64,000 nt of DNA from G963665925 sp050596425 (lineage in GTDB: Bacteria > Bacillota > Clostridia > Peptostreptococcales > Acidaminobacteraceae): contig NZ_CP192292.1 of assembly GCF_050596425.1 (NCBI RefSeq), forward strand, positions 4,402,001 to 4,466,000, written 5' to 3'. Positions 1-11,100 of this stretch are shown here, in pieces. The notes beneath the pieces were generated by a model. That model was not told where the DNA came from, did not search any database, and worked only from the letters and a program-made list of their open reading frames with translations. How positions within the stretch are numbered: position 1 is the first letter of the stretch; each line of letters opens with the position of its first letter. The position numbers and the translations under genes are program-made.

Positions 1-1209
1 ATTATTTGGCTCTAAGGTCAGGTTTACGTCCTGCCAGTCTTTATACTCAATCACACCGTCTGTTACGTCCACGCCATTGTTTTTAATGACGAAGTAGGGT
101 TCGACCTCTCCTGCATTGACAAGAATATTGGTTGAGGCTTCACCAAGACAAGTGAATTCATCTTTAAAGAGTTCTTGTGCGACAACTTTGGCACGACCAT
201 TATAAGTTACAGTGTCAACCTCACCACTTTTAAAGTTGTTGCGCTTTTCTTCAAATACAAAATCTGCTTTGAGTTTTCCGTCCTCAAAATATACTTCTTT
301 CTTTTCTCCGTTGACTTCTATAAGAGCATGGTCAATATAATCCTTCAATTTCCAATCATCGAGTTTTGCAAAATCATCAAAATAGACCTCTGCTGTCACC
401 TTTACATTCTTGGTCATTTCTTCTTGTCCAAATTCATAAAGAGGCTTTTCCACAGATACTTTAAGCTGTGGCAAGGAAAAAGGCACTGGAGCAACGTCCA
501 GTGTCCTGTAATAGGTGCTTCCCGATGATAACATGTGATAGAGTCTCACAGACCCTGTCATTTTGAGGGTAGATGGTGTTTGGTAAATGGCGTATTCTTT
601 TGCTTCATCCACTGATTTTCCACCGAGTACATTATCTTTAATATTGATACTGCCTGGTACGTATCCGCCACCATCTTGGGCGTATATTTTTTTAAAAGTA
701 AGCATATGTTTTGCTAAGGATTCATCCACCGTCCAAGAATCAACTGCACCACCCGTCTTGATCCAGTTTTTATTCCTATATGTTGTAAAGAAGGGTGTTG
801 TCCCTGCTGTGTTTGGAAAATGGGGATTGGTTACTTTTGTATCGTCATTATACAAATAGCCTAAATCTCTATAATGCCACTCTCCCTTTTCATCTTTCTG
901 GTAATCGCCTTGTCCCTTATAGCCATAGTAGTCATACTCAGGATATGTATAGACAAGTTTATTGAAGTCTCTTAGGATGGCTATGTTGACCACTCGATCT
1001 TCTTCCGTCTTGTAGTTGTATTTTCCAACAACACTTTCCACATACGATCTGGCACCTTCTTCATCATAGAGGTAATGCGCCCTTATATAGTTTGCCATTT
1101 GAATCACATCATAGGCATATGTTGGCTGATCTGCATGAATTACAAAACTGATACTGGATAGGAATGTTGTTATTATGATTAAAAAAGCAATATACTTTTT
1201 TTTCACCAC
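1..1209 (-). CDS. Secreted protein of unknown function, 3' end outside window
   Basis: An uninterrupted frame of about 402 codons runs off the left edge, so the C-terminus is missing. It begins at one of two adjacent GTG codons (1209 or 1206); a GGAAAG/AGGTGA ribosome binding site overlaps the stop of the gene upstream, so the two genes are probably translationally coupled. The N-terminus (VKKKYIAFLIIITTFLSS) is a clear signal peptide ending near HAD. The rest is rich in Tyr, Asp, Gly and Lys, with aromatic stretches such as YPEYDYYGYKG, and the later part (from about residue 250) looks like beta-sandwich repeats. I do not recognise the family. It is likely exported and acts at the cell surface with the product of the gene upstream. 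Confidence 0.75.
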   Translation of the reverse strand, partial: MVKKKYIAFLIIITTFLSSISFVIHADQPTYAYDVIQMANYIRAHYLYDEEGARSYVESVVGKYNYKTEEDRVVNIAILRDFNKLVYTYPEYDYYGYKGQGDYQKDEKGEWHYRDLGYLYNDDTKVTNPHFPNTAGTTPFFTTYRNKNWIKTGGAVDSWTVDESLAKHMLTFKKIYAQDGGGYVPGSINIKDNVLGGKSVDEAKEYAIYQTPSTLKMTGSVRLYHMLSSGSTYYRTLDVAPVPFSLPQLKVSVEKPLYEFGQEEMTKNVKVTAEVYFDDFAKLDDWKLKDYIDHALIEVNGEKKEVYFEDGKLKADFVFEEKRNNFKSGEVDTVTYNGRAKVVAQELFKDEFTCLGEASTNILVNAGEVEPYFVIKNNGVDVTDGVIEYKDWQDVNLTLEPNN

Positions 1210-1214
1210 GTCAC

Positions 1215-2483
1215 CTACTTTCCAAGGGTTATGCCATATATATCAGAATGAATCTTCTGATCGAATATATAGACTTCTTGGTGGTCTGTTTCCACCATGC
1301 GAAAGTCGTATTCATCTTCTATATCATTAAATTTTTCATATTTTTCTTGTATATGGGCGGTCATCATCGCTCTGTACACATCCATACCATCTTTATAAAT
1401 GTAATCACAAATGCCATAGACAAAATCTGTGTACTTTTTATCTGCAAAACTATGAGACTGAATAAAGTCCTTGTGTTCCTCAGGTGTAAAATCATCATCA
1501 TCAAGTCCTCTATCAGAGTAAATACTCCAGTCCCAAAGGCGGTCTATCATCCACTCTGTTTCAACAGGATTGACAGATGAATCATAGCCTTCAATTTGAC
1601 TATATCTTCGTTCTCGTTTCTCTGGTCCGTAGGAAATGAGGAAGATGATATTGCCACCACCATGATCTTTTTCAGAGATTCTGATTCTTAATTGTTCTGA
1701 ATCAGGTTGGGGCATAAACTGCAAATTCATATTGTGTTTTTGTGCGTGGTAAAGAAGTGCTTTCATGATAGTCACACCTCGACCATTTGTCACTTCATCT
1801 AGGTCAACATAGTTATACAAATCTTCTCCATCATCATGTTTGCCAATCACATCATCACGCACCATGATATGTTTTGTATCAATGTTGTAATACCACTGAT
1901 CTCCCCAGTATTCGGCAGTTTTAGCATCTTCATTACTTCTAGCAATTTTCGACCTTTTGAACATTCTAGGATTTTCTATCAGCAAATTATGAAATTCTTC
2001 ATCTGTCCATATGTTGTCATTCACATTAATGTCTGTGGGCTTTTTGATTTCGCCATATGGTGTTGAAAAATCATATTCAGCGGTTTCTGAATTTGACGTA
2101 TCTTCTTTTGAAGCTTCAGCTTTCTGATCCGCTTCATTTTCTTCTTGATCTGCGACATAAGAATTTGCTTCATCGCTGCTCTCTTTATTCTCTGCATGAA
2201 TCCCCATAGCATTCCCAAGAATAACCTCACGCTCTTCCTCAGTCATCGGATTTTCAAAATCCCACGAAACACCTTTTAATAGCCCCATTTGGAAGGCTGT
2301 GTATATAATGTCTTCACTTTCACTTGTTTTTCTATTGTAGGCTTCTTCAGCGCTTTTAACCTCAAAGCCTAGGCCTTTTACGAGTTGCTTTGTGTATTCT
2401 AACTTTGAAAGTTCTGCTGCAAAAGTCATTTGTCCCATAAGCAGTGTGCCTGTCAGTAGTAGTGCCGTCATTTTCTTAAACAT
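1215..2483 (-). CDS. Secreted protein with a degenerate SLH-like N-terminus, unknown function
   Basis: The protein has 422 residues with a signal peptide at 1-23 (MFKKMTALLLTGTLL, cleavage near FAAE). Residues about 24-95 resemble one SLH-type module (EYTKQLVKGLGFE, then AFQMGLLKG, then MTEEEREVILGNAMG), which would tie it loosely to the cell wall; the match is my reading and is weak. Next comes an acidic low-complexity linker (about 100-145, many Glu, Asp, Ser, Thr), then a globular region of about 270 residues rich in Trp, Tyr and Asp that I do not recognise. The start is fixed by AGGGGGAT upstream of the ATG. The stop overlaps the ribosome binding site of the following gene, so the two probably form an operon. 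Confidence 0.75.
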   Translation of the reverse strand: MFKKMTALLLTGTLLMGQMTFAAELSKLEYTKQLVKGLGFEVKSAEEAYNRKTSESEDIIYTAFQMGLLKGVSWDFENPMTEEEREVILGNAMGIHAENKESSDEANSYVADQEENEADQKAEASKEDTSNSETAEYDFSTPYGEIKKPTDINVNDNIWTDEEFHNLLIENPRMFKRSKIARSNEDAKTAEYWGDQWYYNIDTKHIMVRDDVIGKHDDGEDLYNYVDLDEVTNGRGVTIMKALLYHAQKHNMNLQFMPQPDSEQLRIRISEKDHGGGNIIFLISYGPEKRERRYSQIEGYDSSVNPVETEWMIDRLWDWSIYSDRGLDDDDFTPEEHKDFIQSHSFADKKYTDFVYGICDYIYKDGMDVYRAMMTAHIQEKYEKFNDIEDEYDFRMVETDHQEVYIFDQKIHSDIYGITLGK

Positions 2484-2657
2484 AATATTATCCCCCTGAT
2501 TGATCAGTCATTCACAAAATACTATTTAATACCATATTTTACATTAGAAAATACAATGGTTAATTTACTGGATATTTTTTACATGGTTCAGTATATCATA
2601 AATAGCAGGACTGAATCAAAGTGAATTCTATTTATAATTTGTCTCAAAAACATAGAA

Positions 2658-2693
2658 AACCAGCCCACACGGCGCATACCCGATAGGCTGGTT
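2658..2693 (-). terminator. Stem-loop terminator downstream of the GT4 gene
   Basis: AACCAGCC and GGCTGGTT form an 8-bp stem around a 20-nt loop. On the minus strand the stem is followed by TTTTCTATGTTTTT. It lies 165 bases past the stop of the glycosyltransferase gene and ahead of the secreted-protein pair. Confidence 0.6.
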
Positions 2694-2857
2694 GCAAATT
2701 TATCCCAATTCATTTTTAAAGGTACAAGCACTTGCTAGGTCAAACTGATACATTGAATTTTTAAGGCACTTATTTGACCTTGACTCAATCGCTTAGAAAG
2801 GTCTCTTACGAGCAATCAACTAAAAATTTCCGTAGTCCTGTACATCATAAAAGTCAA

Positions 2858-3979
2858 CTAATGAAGACTTTTCACAATTTCTGAATATGCTTCTAGCATT
2901 TTTTTCTCATCAAAATGAATCTCAGCTCTTTTTCTAGCCGCTTGTCCCATCTGGCTTCTCAGAGCTTTATCATCCATAAGTGTCTGTACACATTCAATCA
3001 GAGCCTTGCTATCCTTGGCTTCGTATAGAAGCCCCGTCACACCCTCTTCAATAATTTCTACATTCCCCCTGATCCGTGTGGCAACTGATGGAATGCCTGA
3101 GGCACATGCCTCAATAAGAGAAATAGACAAGCCCTCTCGATAGGATGGCAATATATTGATATCCCATTCTTTGATTAAACTAGACACATTTTCTGTGTAA
3201 CCGTGAAATATCACTTTATCATTTGCAACACTCTCATCTTTTGTAATCTCTTTCACTCTTTTTTTATAATAGGCTGCATCCGGTCCAGTGCCTACCACCA
3301 CAAACTTAATATTTGGTGTGTATAAGTTTTGTTTGATCAATTCTATAAATTCTCTATATCCCTTTTCATGAACGATTCTAGCTGAAATTCCAACTGTTAC
3401 GGTCGCCTTTTCTTCACCAGAAGCTTCGCCCTCTAAACGCCCACTTGGGGAAAACTGGTCAAGACTGACCCCATTGTATATAAGCACATTATTCTCGCAG
3501 TTTGGCCACTTGCTGGCAATATTATAATCATAGCCATTCACATATGTCGTAACATCTGCGAACCTATGAAAGAAGCGTTCAATCATATAGGTGACCTTAT
3601 CACGCTTTGACCCATCCATTTTGAAGTAGTATCCATGAACTGTATGAATCACTTTCATTTTAGGACAAATCAATTTCAGGGCGCGAGAGTAAATCCCACC
3701 TTTTGTCGTATGAGAGTGAACCAAGTCAATGTTTTCAGACTTCACATATTTTTTCAGTTTTAAAACACTTATTAAATCCTTGTAGGGATGGATGCTTCGT
3801 CCCATCTCTTCTATATGGTCACACCTAAACCCTAGTTCATCAAATCGCCTTTTGGTTTCTAGATCATTTGCCATAATAATGACATCGTGTCCGTCCTGAC
3901 GCAGTTTTATTGAAATCTTAATAACCATATGAGTGGCACCACCAAAGGCTGTATTGCCTAGCAATTGTAGTATTTTCAT
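2858..3979 (-). CDS. Glycosyltransferase, GT4 family
   Basis: The 373-residue protein has the two-Rossmann (GT-B) layout of family GT4. The N-terminal domain opens with MKILQLLGNTAFGGATHMV, the usual glycine-rich acceptor-side loop, followed by HSHTTKGG and VIHTVHGYYF. The C-terminal donor domain carries IVHEKGYREFIELI, then FHGYTENVSSLI and the E-x7-E signature in REGLSISLIEACASGIP. It would transfer a sugar from an NDP-sugar to a lipid-linked acceptor on the cytoplasmic face. It stands alone, well away from the main cluster, with its own ribosome binding site (GGAGAT) and a terminator downstream. The donor and acceptor cannot be read from sequence. Confidence 0.88.
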   Translation of the reverse strand: MKILQLLGNTAFGGATHMVIKISIKLRQDGHDVIIMANDLETKRRFDELGFRCDHIEEMGRSIHPYKDLISVLKLKKYVKSENIDLVHSHTTKGGIYSRALKLICPKMKVIHTVHGYYFKMDGSKRDKVTYMIERFFHRFADVTTYVNGYDYNIASKWPNCENNVLIYNGVSLDQFSPSGRLEGEASGEEKATVTVGISARIVHEKGYREFIELIKQNLYTPNIKFVVVGTGPDAAYYKKRVKEITKDESVANDKVIFHGYTENVSSLIKEWDINILPSYREGLSISLIEACASGIPSVATRIRGNVEIIEEGVTGLLYEAKDSKALIECVQTLMDDKALRSQMGQAARKRAEIHFDEKKMLEAYSEIVKSLH

Positions 3980-4745
3980 TTTATCTCCATACCATCATTT
4001 TATCTTGGAATTTATCTTATTTGAACGACTTTCATACTATCATTTAAGAGTCCTTGTCATATCATGTATAAATATTTATGAATCAATAATTCTATTTATG
4101 GTATGACGAGGATATAGATTAGTAATTTTACAAACGCTTGATTCATCCAGTCGTTTTACGACCCGATACACTAAAATTAATTTAATTTCCTAAATCTAAA
4201 AGCTTCCGCTAAATTTTGATAACAGAGAGTCTAATCTTTGTTCAATTGTATCTGTCTTTATGGTCCTAATCAAGTCACCTGCATGCTTATTAGCTTCCAT
4301 TCAAAGTTGGAACCAACTCGTTTAACTTGCTAAACCCAATTAAAATTTAAATTGAGTTGGATTTTATAAAACTTGATCCCTGTGGTTAAGAAAACCGGCC
4401 GTTTTCATTTTAGAAAGTTTTTTAGCAAAACCCCATCACAAATTTATTAGCCCCATCTAGTAATTTTTTTCCACCTGACTTATAGTTACCATGTTAAGAT
4501 CTCTATAGCCTTCATTTGAGGATACTTGACAATGTAACTCACCTTATTTGATTTCCTATATGACCATTCCACTAAACTTGATAATCCACAGCATTGCAAG
4601 AAAATCCACCTTAAGCGCATCATTTTTTACTCCAATTTTCAAATTGTTATAAATTTACTATTGGATTTTATTGGAATTTATAGTAATATAAATACATAAA
4701 ATTACTTTATTATAACGTTTTGTAAGTAAAAGGGAGGCATTACCA
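3980..4745. other. Non-coding interval with no recognisable gene
   Basis: This 766-base AT-rich gap separates the minus-strand glycosyltransferase from the plus-strand zinc-ribbon gene. The only open stretch of note is a 34-codon frame on the minus strand (4196-4300, starting MEANKHAGDLIRTIK). It has no ribosome binding site, but its amphipathic, protein-like composition could mean it is the tail of a decayed gene. The last 100 bases (TATAAT-like motifs near 4690-4720) probably hold the promoter of the zinc-ribbon gene. Confidence 0.4.
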
Positions 4746-4904
4746 ATGAAAAACTTGAATGAGGAACAAGGCGCAAACTTGATAAAAGAAACTCCAGAGG
4801 CATATGATGCTTGTATTATTTGCAACTCCAATAGCAAAGTTGTTTCTTTTAAGGACAAACGAATTTGCAGGTCCTGCATTTCAAGTGCCATTCTATTAAA
4901 ATGA
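4746..4904 (+). CDS. Small CxxC-CxxC zinc-ribbon protein, Gin/CsfB-like
   Basis: A 52-codon gene with a strong ribosome binding site (AGGGAGG, about nine bases before the ATG) on the strand opposite to its neighbours. The protein has two cysteine pairs: CIIC at residues 23-26 and CRSC at 41-44, with KVVSFKDKRI between them. This is the size and spacing of Gin (CsfB), the small anti-sigma factor that holds sigma-G (and sigma-E) inactive during sporulation; Gin proteins share C-x2-C, a short loop, then (F/Y)IC-x2-C. The usual Glu after the last Cys is Ile here, so identity as Gin is a suggestion. A strong bidirectional hairpin follows at 4959-5001. Confidence 0.55.
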   Translation: MKNLNEEQGANLIKETPEAYDACIICNSNSKVVSFKDKRICRSCISSAILLK

Positions 4905-4958
4905 TCTCTATTTAAGAAAAGCGTAATAAAAGACAGGACATTATAAAATAAGAACGTT

Positions 4959-5001
4959 AAAAGACAAAGACATGCTGTCGGTGAGCACGTCTTTGTCTTT
5001 T
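4959..5001. terminator. Strong bidirectional stem-loop terminator
   Basis: AAAAGACAAAGAC (4959-4971) and GTCTTTGTCTTTT (4989-5001) are perfect 13-base inverted repeats. The 17-base loop contains a further TGCT/AGCA pairing. The element lies between the convergent zinc-ribbon gene and the giant SLH gene. The flanking T-rich run on the plus strand and TTTTAACGTTCTTATTTT on the minus strand would let it end transcription from both sides. Confidence 0.75.
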
Positions 5002-5043
5002 CTTTGTTGTCTTTCCTTTGCTGTCTTTTCTTTGTTGTCTTTG
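5002..5043. repeat. Three tandem 14-base direct repeats
   Basis: CTTTGTTGTCTTTC, CTTTGCTGTCTTTT and CTTTGTTGTCTTTG follow each other without gaps directly after the terminator hairpin. The unit is close to the right arm of the hairpin itself (TCTTTGTCTTTT), so the block could have grown by slippage from the stem. It is in the gap between two converging genes and is not coding in any supported frame. Confidence 0.7.
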
Positions 5044-5147
5044 TCTTTTCTTTATAGCATTCCCTTAAGTTAATTGACCATTTTATCAAGCCAATATCCA
5101 CTGAAGACAAGATCAACTGCTTTAATATTGAATCTTGATTTACATGC

Positions 5148-8100
5148 TTACTTATTTATCAGCTGGCACTCAACCAAAATATTTCTGATGAGAGCCGCCG
5201 CTTCAGCGCGTGTTATGGACTCTTTTGGTCTTAATAGATCTCCATCGCCAGAGATCACTCCACTCATAAGGAGATTTCCAGTTGCCTCTACAGCCCAGTT
5301 TGATACTTGGTCAGAATCTAAAAACTGGTTAACCAGCTTATCTGAGAGCACATTTTCTCCCGTGTATCCACCAAGTTCCATGGCCTTATAGGCAACGGCA
5401 AATGCTTCTTGCCTTTGAATGGTGCTTTGCGGTTTAAAGGATCCATCTGGATACCCAGAAATGAGCGCATACGCCTCGGCGGCTGCCACAGACTTTGCAA
5501 ACCAATCTGAAGATTTAACATCAGAGTAACTTGCCGCTGACTGGTCTTTTCTTAGTATACCCAGCCCCCGTACGATCATGGTCGCAAACTCAGCACGTGT
5601 CACTGTGCCATCTGGATCAAATTTCGAATCCGATTTTCCACTGATCACCAGTCTAGACCCCAGATCATTCACAAGGTCTTCTGACCAGTGGTCTTTCACA
5701 TCTTCAAAGGTCACTTGGTTCCATATTACCGTGTAAACAGAATTGGTTAATGAGTTAATCACAGCAACATACTTATCTCCCAGCTTTTGAACTTGGGTTG
5801 GTATATGCATGTATGTGCCGTCATCCTCATAGAGAACCGCTGTTGTGATTTGACCTTGTTCTACTGACTCTGGCAATACAATGCTGCGCTCAACGAACTC
5901 TTTAAACTTCTTCACTTCAACTGTTTTAGAATTTCCATCACGATCTATAGCTGTCGCTTCCACCCTAAATCTTACTGGGGTGGACAACATGTTGATTTTT
6001 GTGTCAAGGTTTTGTCGAATCAACTGGGATTCATCGTCACTAACATTTTCTATGGAAACATCCACTTTGATTTCAACAAGTTCACTTTCCTCAACATTTA
6101 GTGCCCTGGCCACATTTACAATTTCAAACTCTTTGGCTGGAATTTTATAGCCTGCATTGCCCGAATTGATTGTAAGGTCAAACGCATTGTCCTCCATCAG
6201 TTTGATAATGTCCCCGGTTAGACCAACCTTTACATCATCTGCTTCATCTGATATTGGAACGACTATAGCGTTTTCTACCTTTTCAGGATCTTCTAGTGCA
6301 CTGATGATTTCATTTTCAATTGACGTCCTGACCACATCAACAGTGACTGACTTTCTGCCGTTTGCCTCTGAAATGGTCTTTGTTCCCGCGTCTCTTTCTT
6401 TACCATTAACTATAACAGTGACATTTTCCCTGTCATCTGTATTTGATGGCGGTGTGTCATTTTGCTCACTAGAAGATGATGAAGAACCCGATGGCTTTCT
6501 GACACGCTCCACTTTAAGCGAATAAGTCCCAACTGTCGTTCCATCTTCAGCAGTCACTAAAATTTCAATGGTATTCAGGCCCATATCAAGATCAATAGAC
6601 TTGCTTTCTCCGTTATTTAGACTTTCCCCATTTATTTCAATACCTTGAAGGGGCTTGCTATTATAGGCTTGTGCTTGTATGGTCATGCGACTTAATGTCG
6701 TAATGCCTAAGTCATATGCTTTTACATCTGGATCATAACCACTTATTTCGCTTCTGTTAAATGCCTTTATGGATTCTAAAACCGCTTCATCATTGAGCCT
6801 GTAAACATTCAGTGTATAATTCTTAGTCGTAATGCCGTCCTGGGCTGTCACCTTTATGTTAAAGGTGTTCATTCCAATTTCTAGGTCCACTGTAATCCAG
6901 CCGTTAGAATCAACCGCCTGATCATTGATCAACACTGTCGAAAACTGACTTGGGTCAGTGTACGCCCTTACATCAACCTGGCTGCCAATAACATCATAAA
7001 CTGTATATTCCGTCTCCCCAGGGCTAAAGGCTTTATCAAGGTCGTAGCCATCCACCTTTAAATCTGCTAAATCCACATCCGTTACCATGGACCACTTAGC
7101 ATACAATGTGATATCTGCCGCTGGCATAAGATCACTTAAAACATCCCAAATGTTTTCAAGCGATGCCTCTTTATACCAAGCCACAAAATTATAGCCACTT
7201 CGTTCTGGGACACCTGGATCAACCTTTTCTCCGTAGGTCACTGTAATTGCTGGACCTGAAGTCACATCATATCCATAGTCGAGTTCAACTGAATACGTAT
7301 TGATTTGCCACTTAGCATGGAGGGTTAAATCCTCTGCTGGCATGGTATCGGTCTCAAAATCAACCGGATTCTCAAGGTCTGCATCATAGTACCATCCATC
7401 AAAAGTGTAGCCTTCCCTGACTGGAGCTGTGGGCTCTGGTATTTGTGTTAAATAGTCTGCCATAGATGACGATGGAGCTGTTACACCACTGCCCGCATCA
7501 TAGTGAATCATATAAGGATTCACACCCCATTTTGCGTAAAGGGTCAAATCATTTGATGGCATTGTATCTGTTGTAAAGCTGACGGAATGGGTCAAGTCTT
7601 CATCAAAATACCATCCGCTAAATGTATACCCTGACTTTTGAGGATCATCTGGCTCATATAAGAGCTCACCATATCTAACTTCAATGGCACTTGGAGATGT
7701 GACATTATATCCATCTTCAAAACTTAAGGTATAATCACTATCAATCCACTTGGCATAAATGGTTAAATCAGAAGGTGGCATTGTGTCACTTGTAAAATCC
7801 ACCTGTGTGCTCAAGGCTTCATCATAGTACCATCCTGTCAATATATAATCCGGATTGTTTGGGTCACTTGGTTCTTCAAGCAGTGCTCCGTATTTCAGGG
7901 TCACAGCCGAAGGGGATGTCACATCCTGAACAGGGTTATAGTAGAGTGTGTAAGACCCTAGATCCCACTGGGCATAGAGGGTCACATCCACATCTGCAAT
8001 CTCCACAGCGCTTGATACTGGGTAGCTTGCGCCTGTCCCTTCACTATTTCCATTCCAACCGGAGAAGACATAGCCTTCTTTTGTCATTTGACGACCACTG

Positions 8101-11100
8101 CCAAGGGCTATGGCCTGTGCCCCTGATAAATATGCATTGTTATCAATAGGTGGCTTACCAGAGTCGTGTCCATTGCCTTCATAGATCACCGCGTATCTAG
8201 GGGCCAATACCCATTTGGCATAAAGGGTCACATCGCTATCTGTCATAGGTGCACTTAAGCCTGGCAACAAGGTCTTTCCAGTCCCATCTGCTGAAGTGTT
8301 CCAACCAGCAAACAAATATCCCGTCTTAGCAAGGTCTGATATGTTGCCTTGAATGGTTACATCAGCATTTTTTAAATAGTCATTTGAATCGCTTGGTACA
8401 AGACCACTTTCATGTCCATTCCCGTCATAGGTTATCTGATAGGTTGGGAGGGCCGTCCACTTGGCATAAAGTGTGACATTTGAGTCGGTCACTTCAAGTG
8501 TATCGTCTGTTTCATAAACACTTCCACTGCCATCTTGAGCGGTCGTCCATCCATCAAATGTATAGCCAGTGCGCACAAGTTGATCAGATTTTGCTTGGAT
8601 CGTTACCGACTCACCACTTAGATAGAGTCCCTGATCTTGAGGCACTTGGCCCGCTTCAGCATCATTGTCATCATAGGTTACAGTAAATGTCGGAAGAGGC
8701 GTCCAGTGGGCATAGAGGTCTATGTCCGTATTTCCAACGGCAATGCGTTCGCCAATTTTATAGAATGTGCCTTCAAGATCACTAGAGGTGTTCCACCCAA
8801 TGAGCTTGTAACCATACCTTAGTAAGTGTCCTGAATTGCCTTGTATAAGGAGGGGATCCCCTTCTAAATATGATGTTTCATCCACTGGGACAGACCCATT
8901 TTCAGAACCGTTTCCATAATAGGTGACATCATATGTTGGAAGCTGGTTCCAGTTTGCATACAGGGTCAGATTTTCTGCTCCCATTTGGATTTCAGAACCA
9001 CTTGTATAGTTGGTTCCCTGACCATCTGAGCTTGTATTCCAACCAGCAAAGGCATATCCAGCCTTGGTCAAATTGCCTGTATTATTTAGAACAGTCGCCG
9101 TCTCTCCGTCCAGATAGCTTGTGGTGTTGACCGGCAAACTTCCCGCATCACTTCCGTTATCATTATAGAGTATAGCGTATCTCGGAAGTGGGGTCCAAAC
9201 GGCGTAAAGGGTCTCGTTGCCACTTCCCATCACAAAGCTTTGACCCTCTTTATATTTTGATCCTGTGCCATTTGCACTGGTGGACCAGCCATCAAAAGTA
9301 TATCCGTATCGAGCAAGTCCTCCCGGATTGCCTTGTGCTGTCACAAGTGATGTGGCGTAGTAATTGTTGTCATCACTCGGTGGTGTGCCACTCTCAGCAT
9401 TGTTATCATTATATGTGACAGTGTATGTTGGTAGGGCTTCCCACTGTGCATAGAGGCTGACAGGCTGCGAACCCATTGTTAAGGTATCACCTGACTGATA
9501 AGTGTCTCCACTTCCGCCTGCATTTGTGTTCCATCCTGTAAATTTAAACCCGGTCTTGGCCAAATCTCCAGCATTGCCCTGGATGCTTACGCCCGCTCCT
9601 TCTACATAATCATTATCGTCTTTAGGGACATTTCCACTTTCACTGCCATTTCCATCATAGGTCACTCTGTATGTTGGAGTAAGCTCCCACTCAGCATATA
9701 AAGTTATATTTTCAGCGGGCATGTTAAAGGTTTCTTCAAGATCGTAATGGGTGCCCTTGCCATCTGGAGATGTGTTCCAGCCGACAAAAGTATAGTCTGT
9801 TTTTTGCAGGTAAACACCCTCATCCAGAACTCTTACACTCTGTCCTTCAAGATACTGAGCGGAATCTATCGGAAGACTTCCAGACTCAGACCCATTTGAC
9901 ATGTAAGTGACTGTATAGGTAGGGAGGGCCGTCCACTTGGCATACAGTGTTATATCTGAACTTCCCATCTCATAGACATCATTCTTTTGATAGACACTTC
10001 CGCTGCCTGTATCACTTATGGTCCATCCCACAAACTCATATCCAGTCCTTGCAAGTCCACCAGAGTTGCCTAATACGTTCACATCTGCACCTTGTAAATA
10101 GGCCCCACTATCGCTTGGCACTGTTCCGCTTTCATGACCATTCCCGCTATAGGTCACCGTCATGGTTGGCAGGGCTGTCCACTTAGCAAATAGGGCTGTA
10201 TCGCCCTCAATGGTGAAGGTATCCTCAGCCTGATATGTTGTGCCACTTCCATCTGCTGCGGTGTTCCAACCATCAAATTTAAAACCTGACTTGATAAGAC
10301 TTCCTGTATTGTCTAAGGCAGTGGCTGTCTCATTTATATTGTAGGCTTCACCGTCTATAGGCGGTGTGCCCGCATCTGCACCATTGGCATTATAGGTCAC
10401 TTCGTAATCAATGGCTGACCATTTTGCATATAGGCTTGTGTCCTGAGAAAGGGTATCTGTGTCAAAATCCCAAGGCGATGTCAAAGATGCCTCTTGATAC
10501 CACCCATCAAACACATAGCCCGCTTTTCTTGGTGACACCGGCTGATCTATTGTTTCACCAGCATAAGCACTGGCATCTGCAACTGCGCTTCCTCCATTTG
10601 CGTTAAAAACCACCTGGAACGGATCTGGTGTTTGACGAATGACTTCAACTGTATAGGTTTTTTGTGAGTCATCCTGTGCAGTCACCACAATGGATATTTC
10701 ATTAATGCCAGGTGTGAGGCTTATTGCATCAGATGTTGCCCCACTCTCTAGAGGGCTTCCACCAACTGTCATTGTAGCTTCAGCACTTTCAAGGGTTGGC
10801 GTAAGTGTAATGCTTTCAACCGAACTTGATACTGTTGCGCTATATCCCGTTATGGCAGAGTTGACTTCTGGCGCCAATGTGCCAGATGAGATGGTCATTC
10901 CAACAATATTGTTGTTGTCTGCCAAGACATTTGTGACAACACCATCAACAAGACTGGACTGATATGTTCCAACCTGTCCACTTGGCCCCCTGCTGTTTGG
11001 TAAAAGAACGATGGCATCTGTGTCTCCCGATGCAGGAAACTCATAGTAATCCACACCTTCGGTTCCACCTGGGGAAGGGTTGTCCCCCGTACTCCAGCCC

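Noticed and set aside
4658..5116. Minus-strand frame of 152 codons with KEKTKTTKKRQQRKDNKEKT
   Set aside because: It runs across the terminator, the 14-base repeats and the antisense of the zinc-ribbon gene; the Lys/Thr repeats are a direct product of the tandem repeat and there is no ribosome binding site.
7085..10615. Repeated DNA that might look like a CRISPR array
   Set aside because: The period is about 216-243 bases, repeats are imperfect, and the frame codes InlB-type protein repeats; there are no constant short repeats and spacers.
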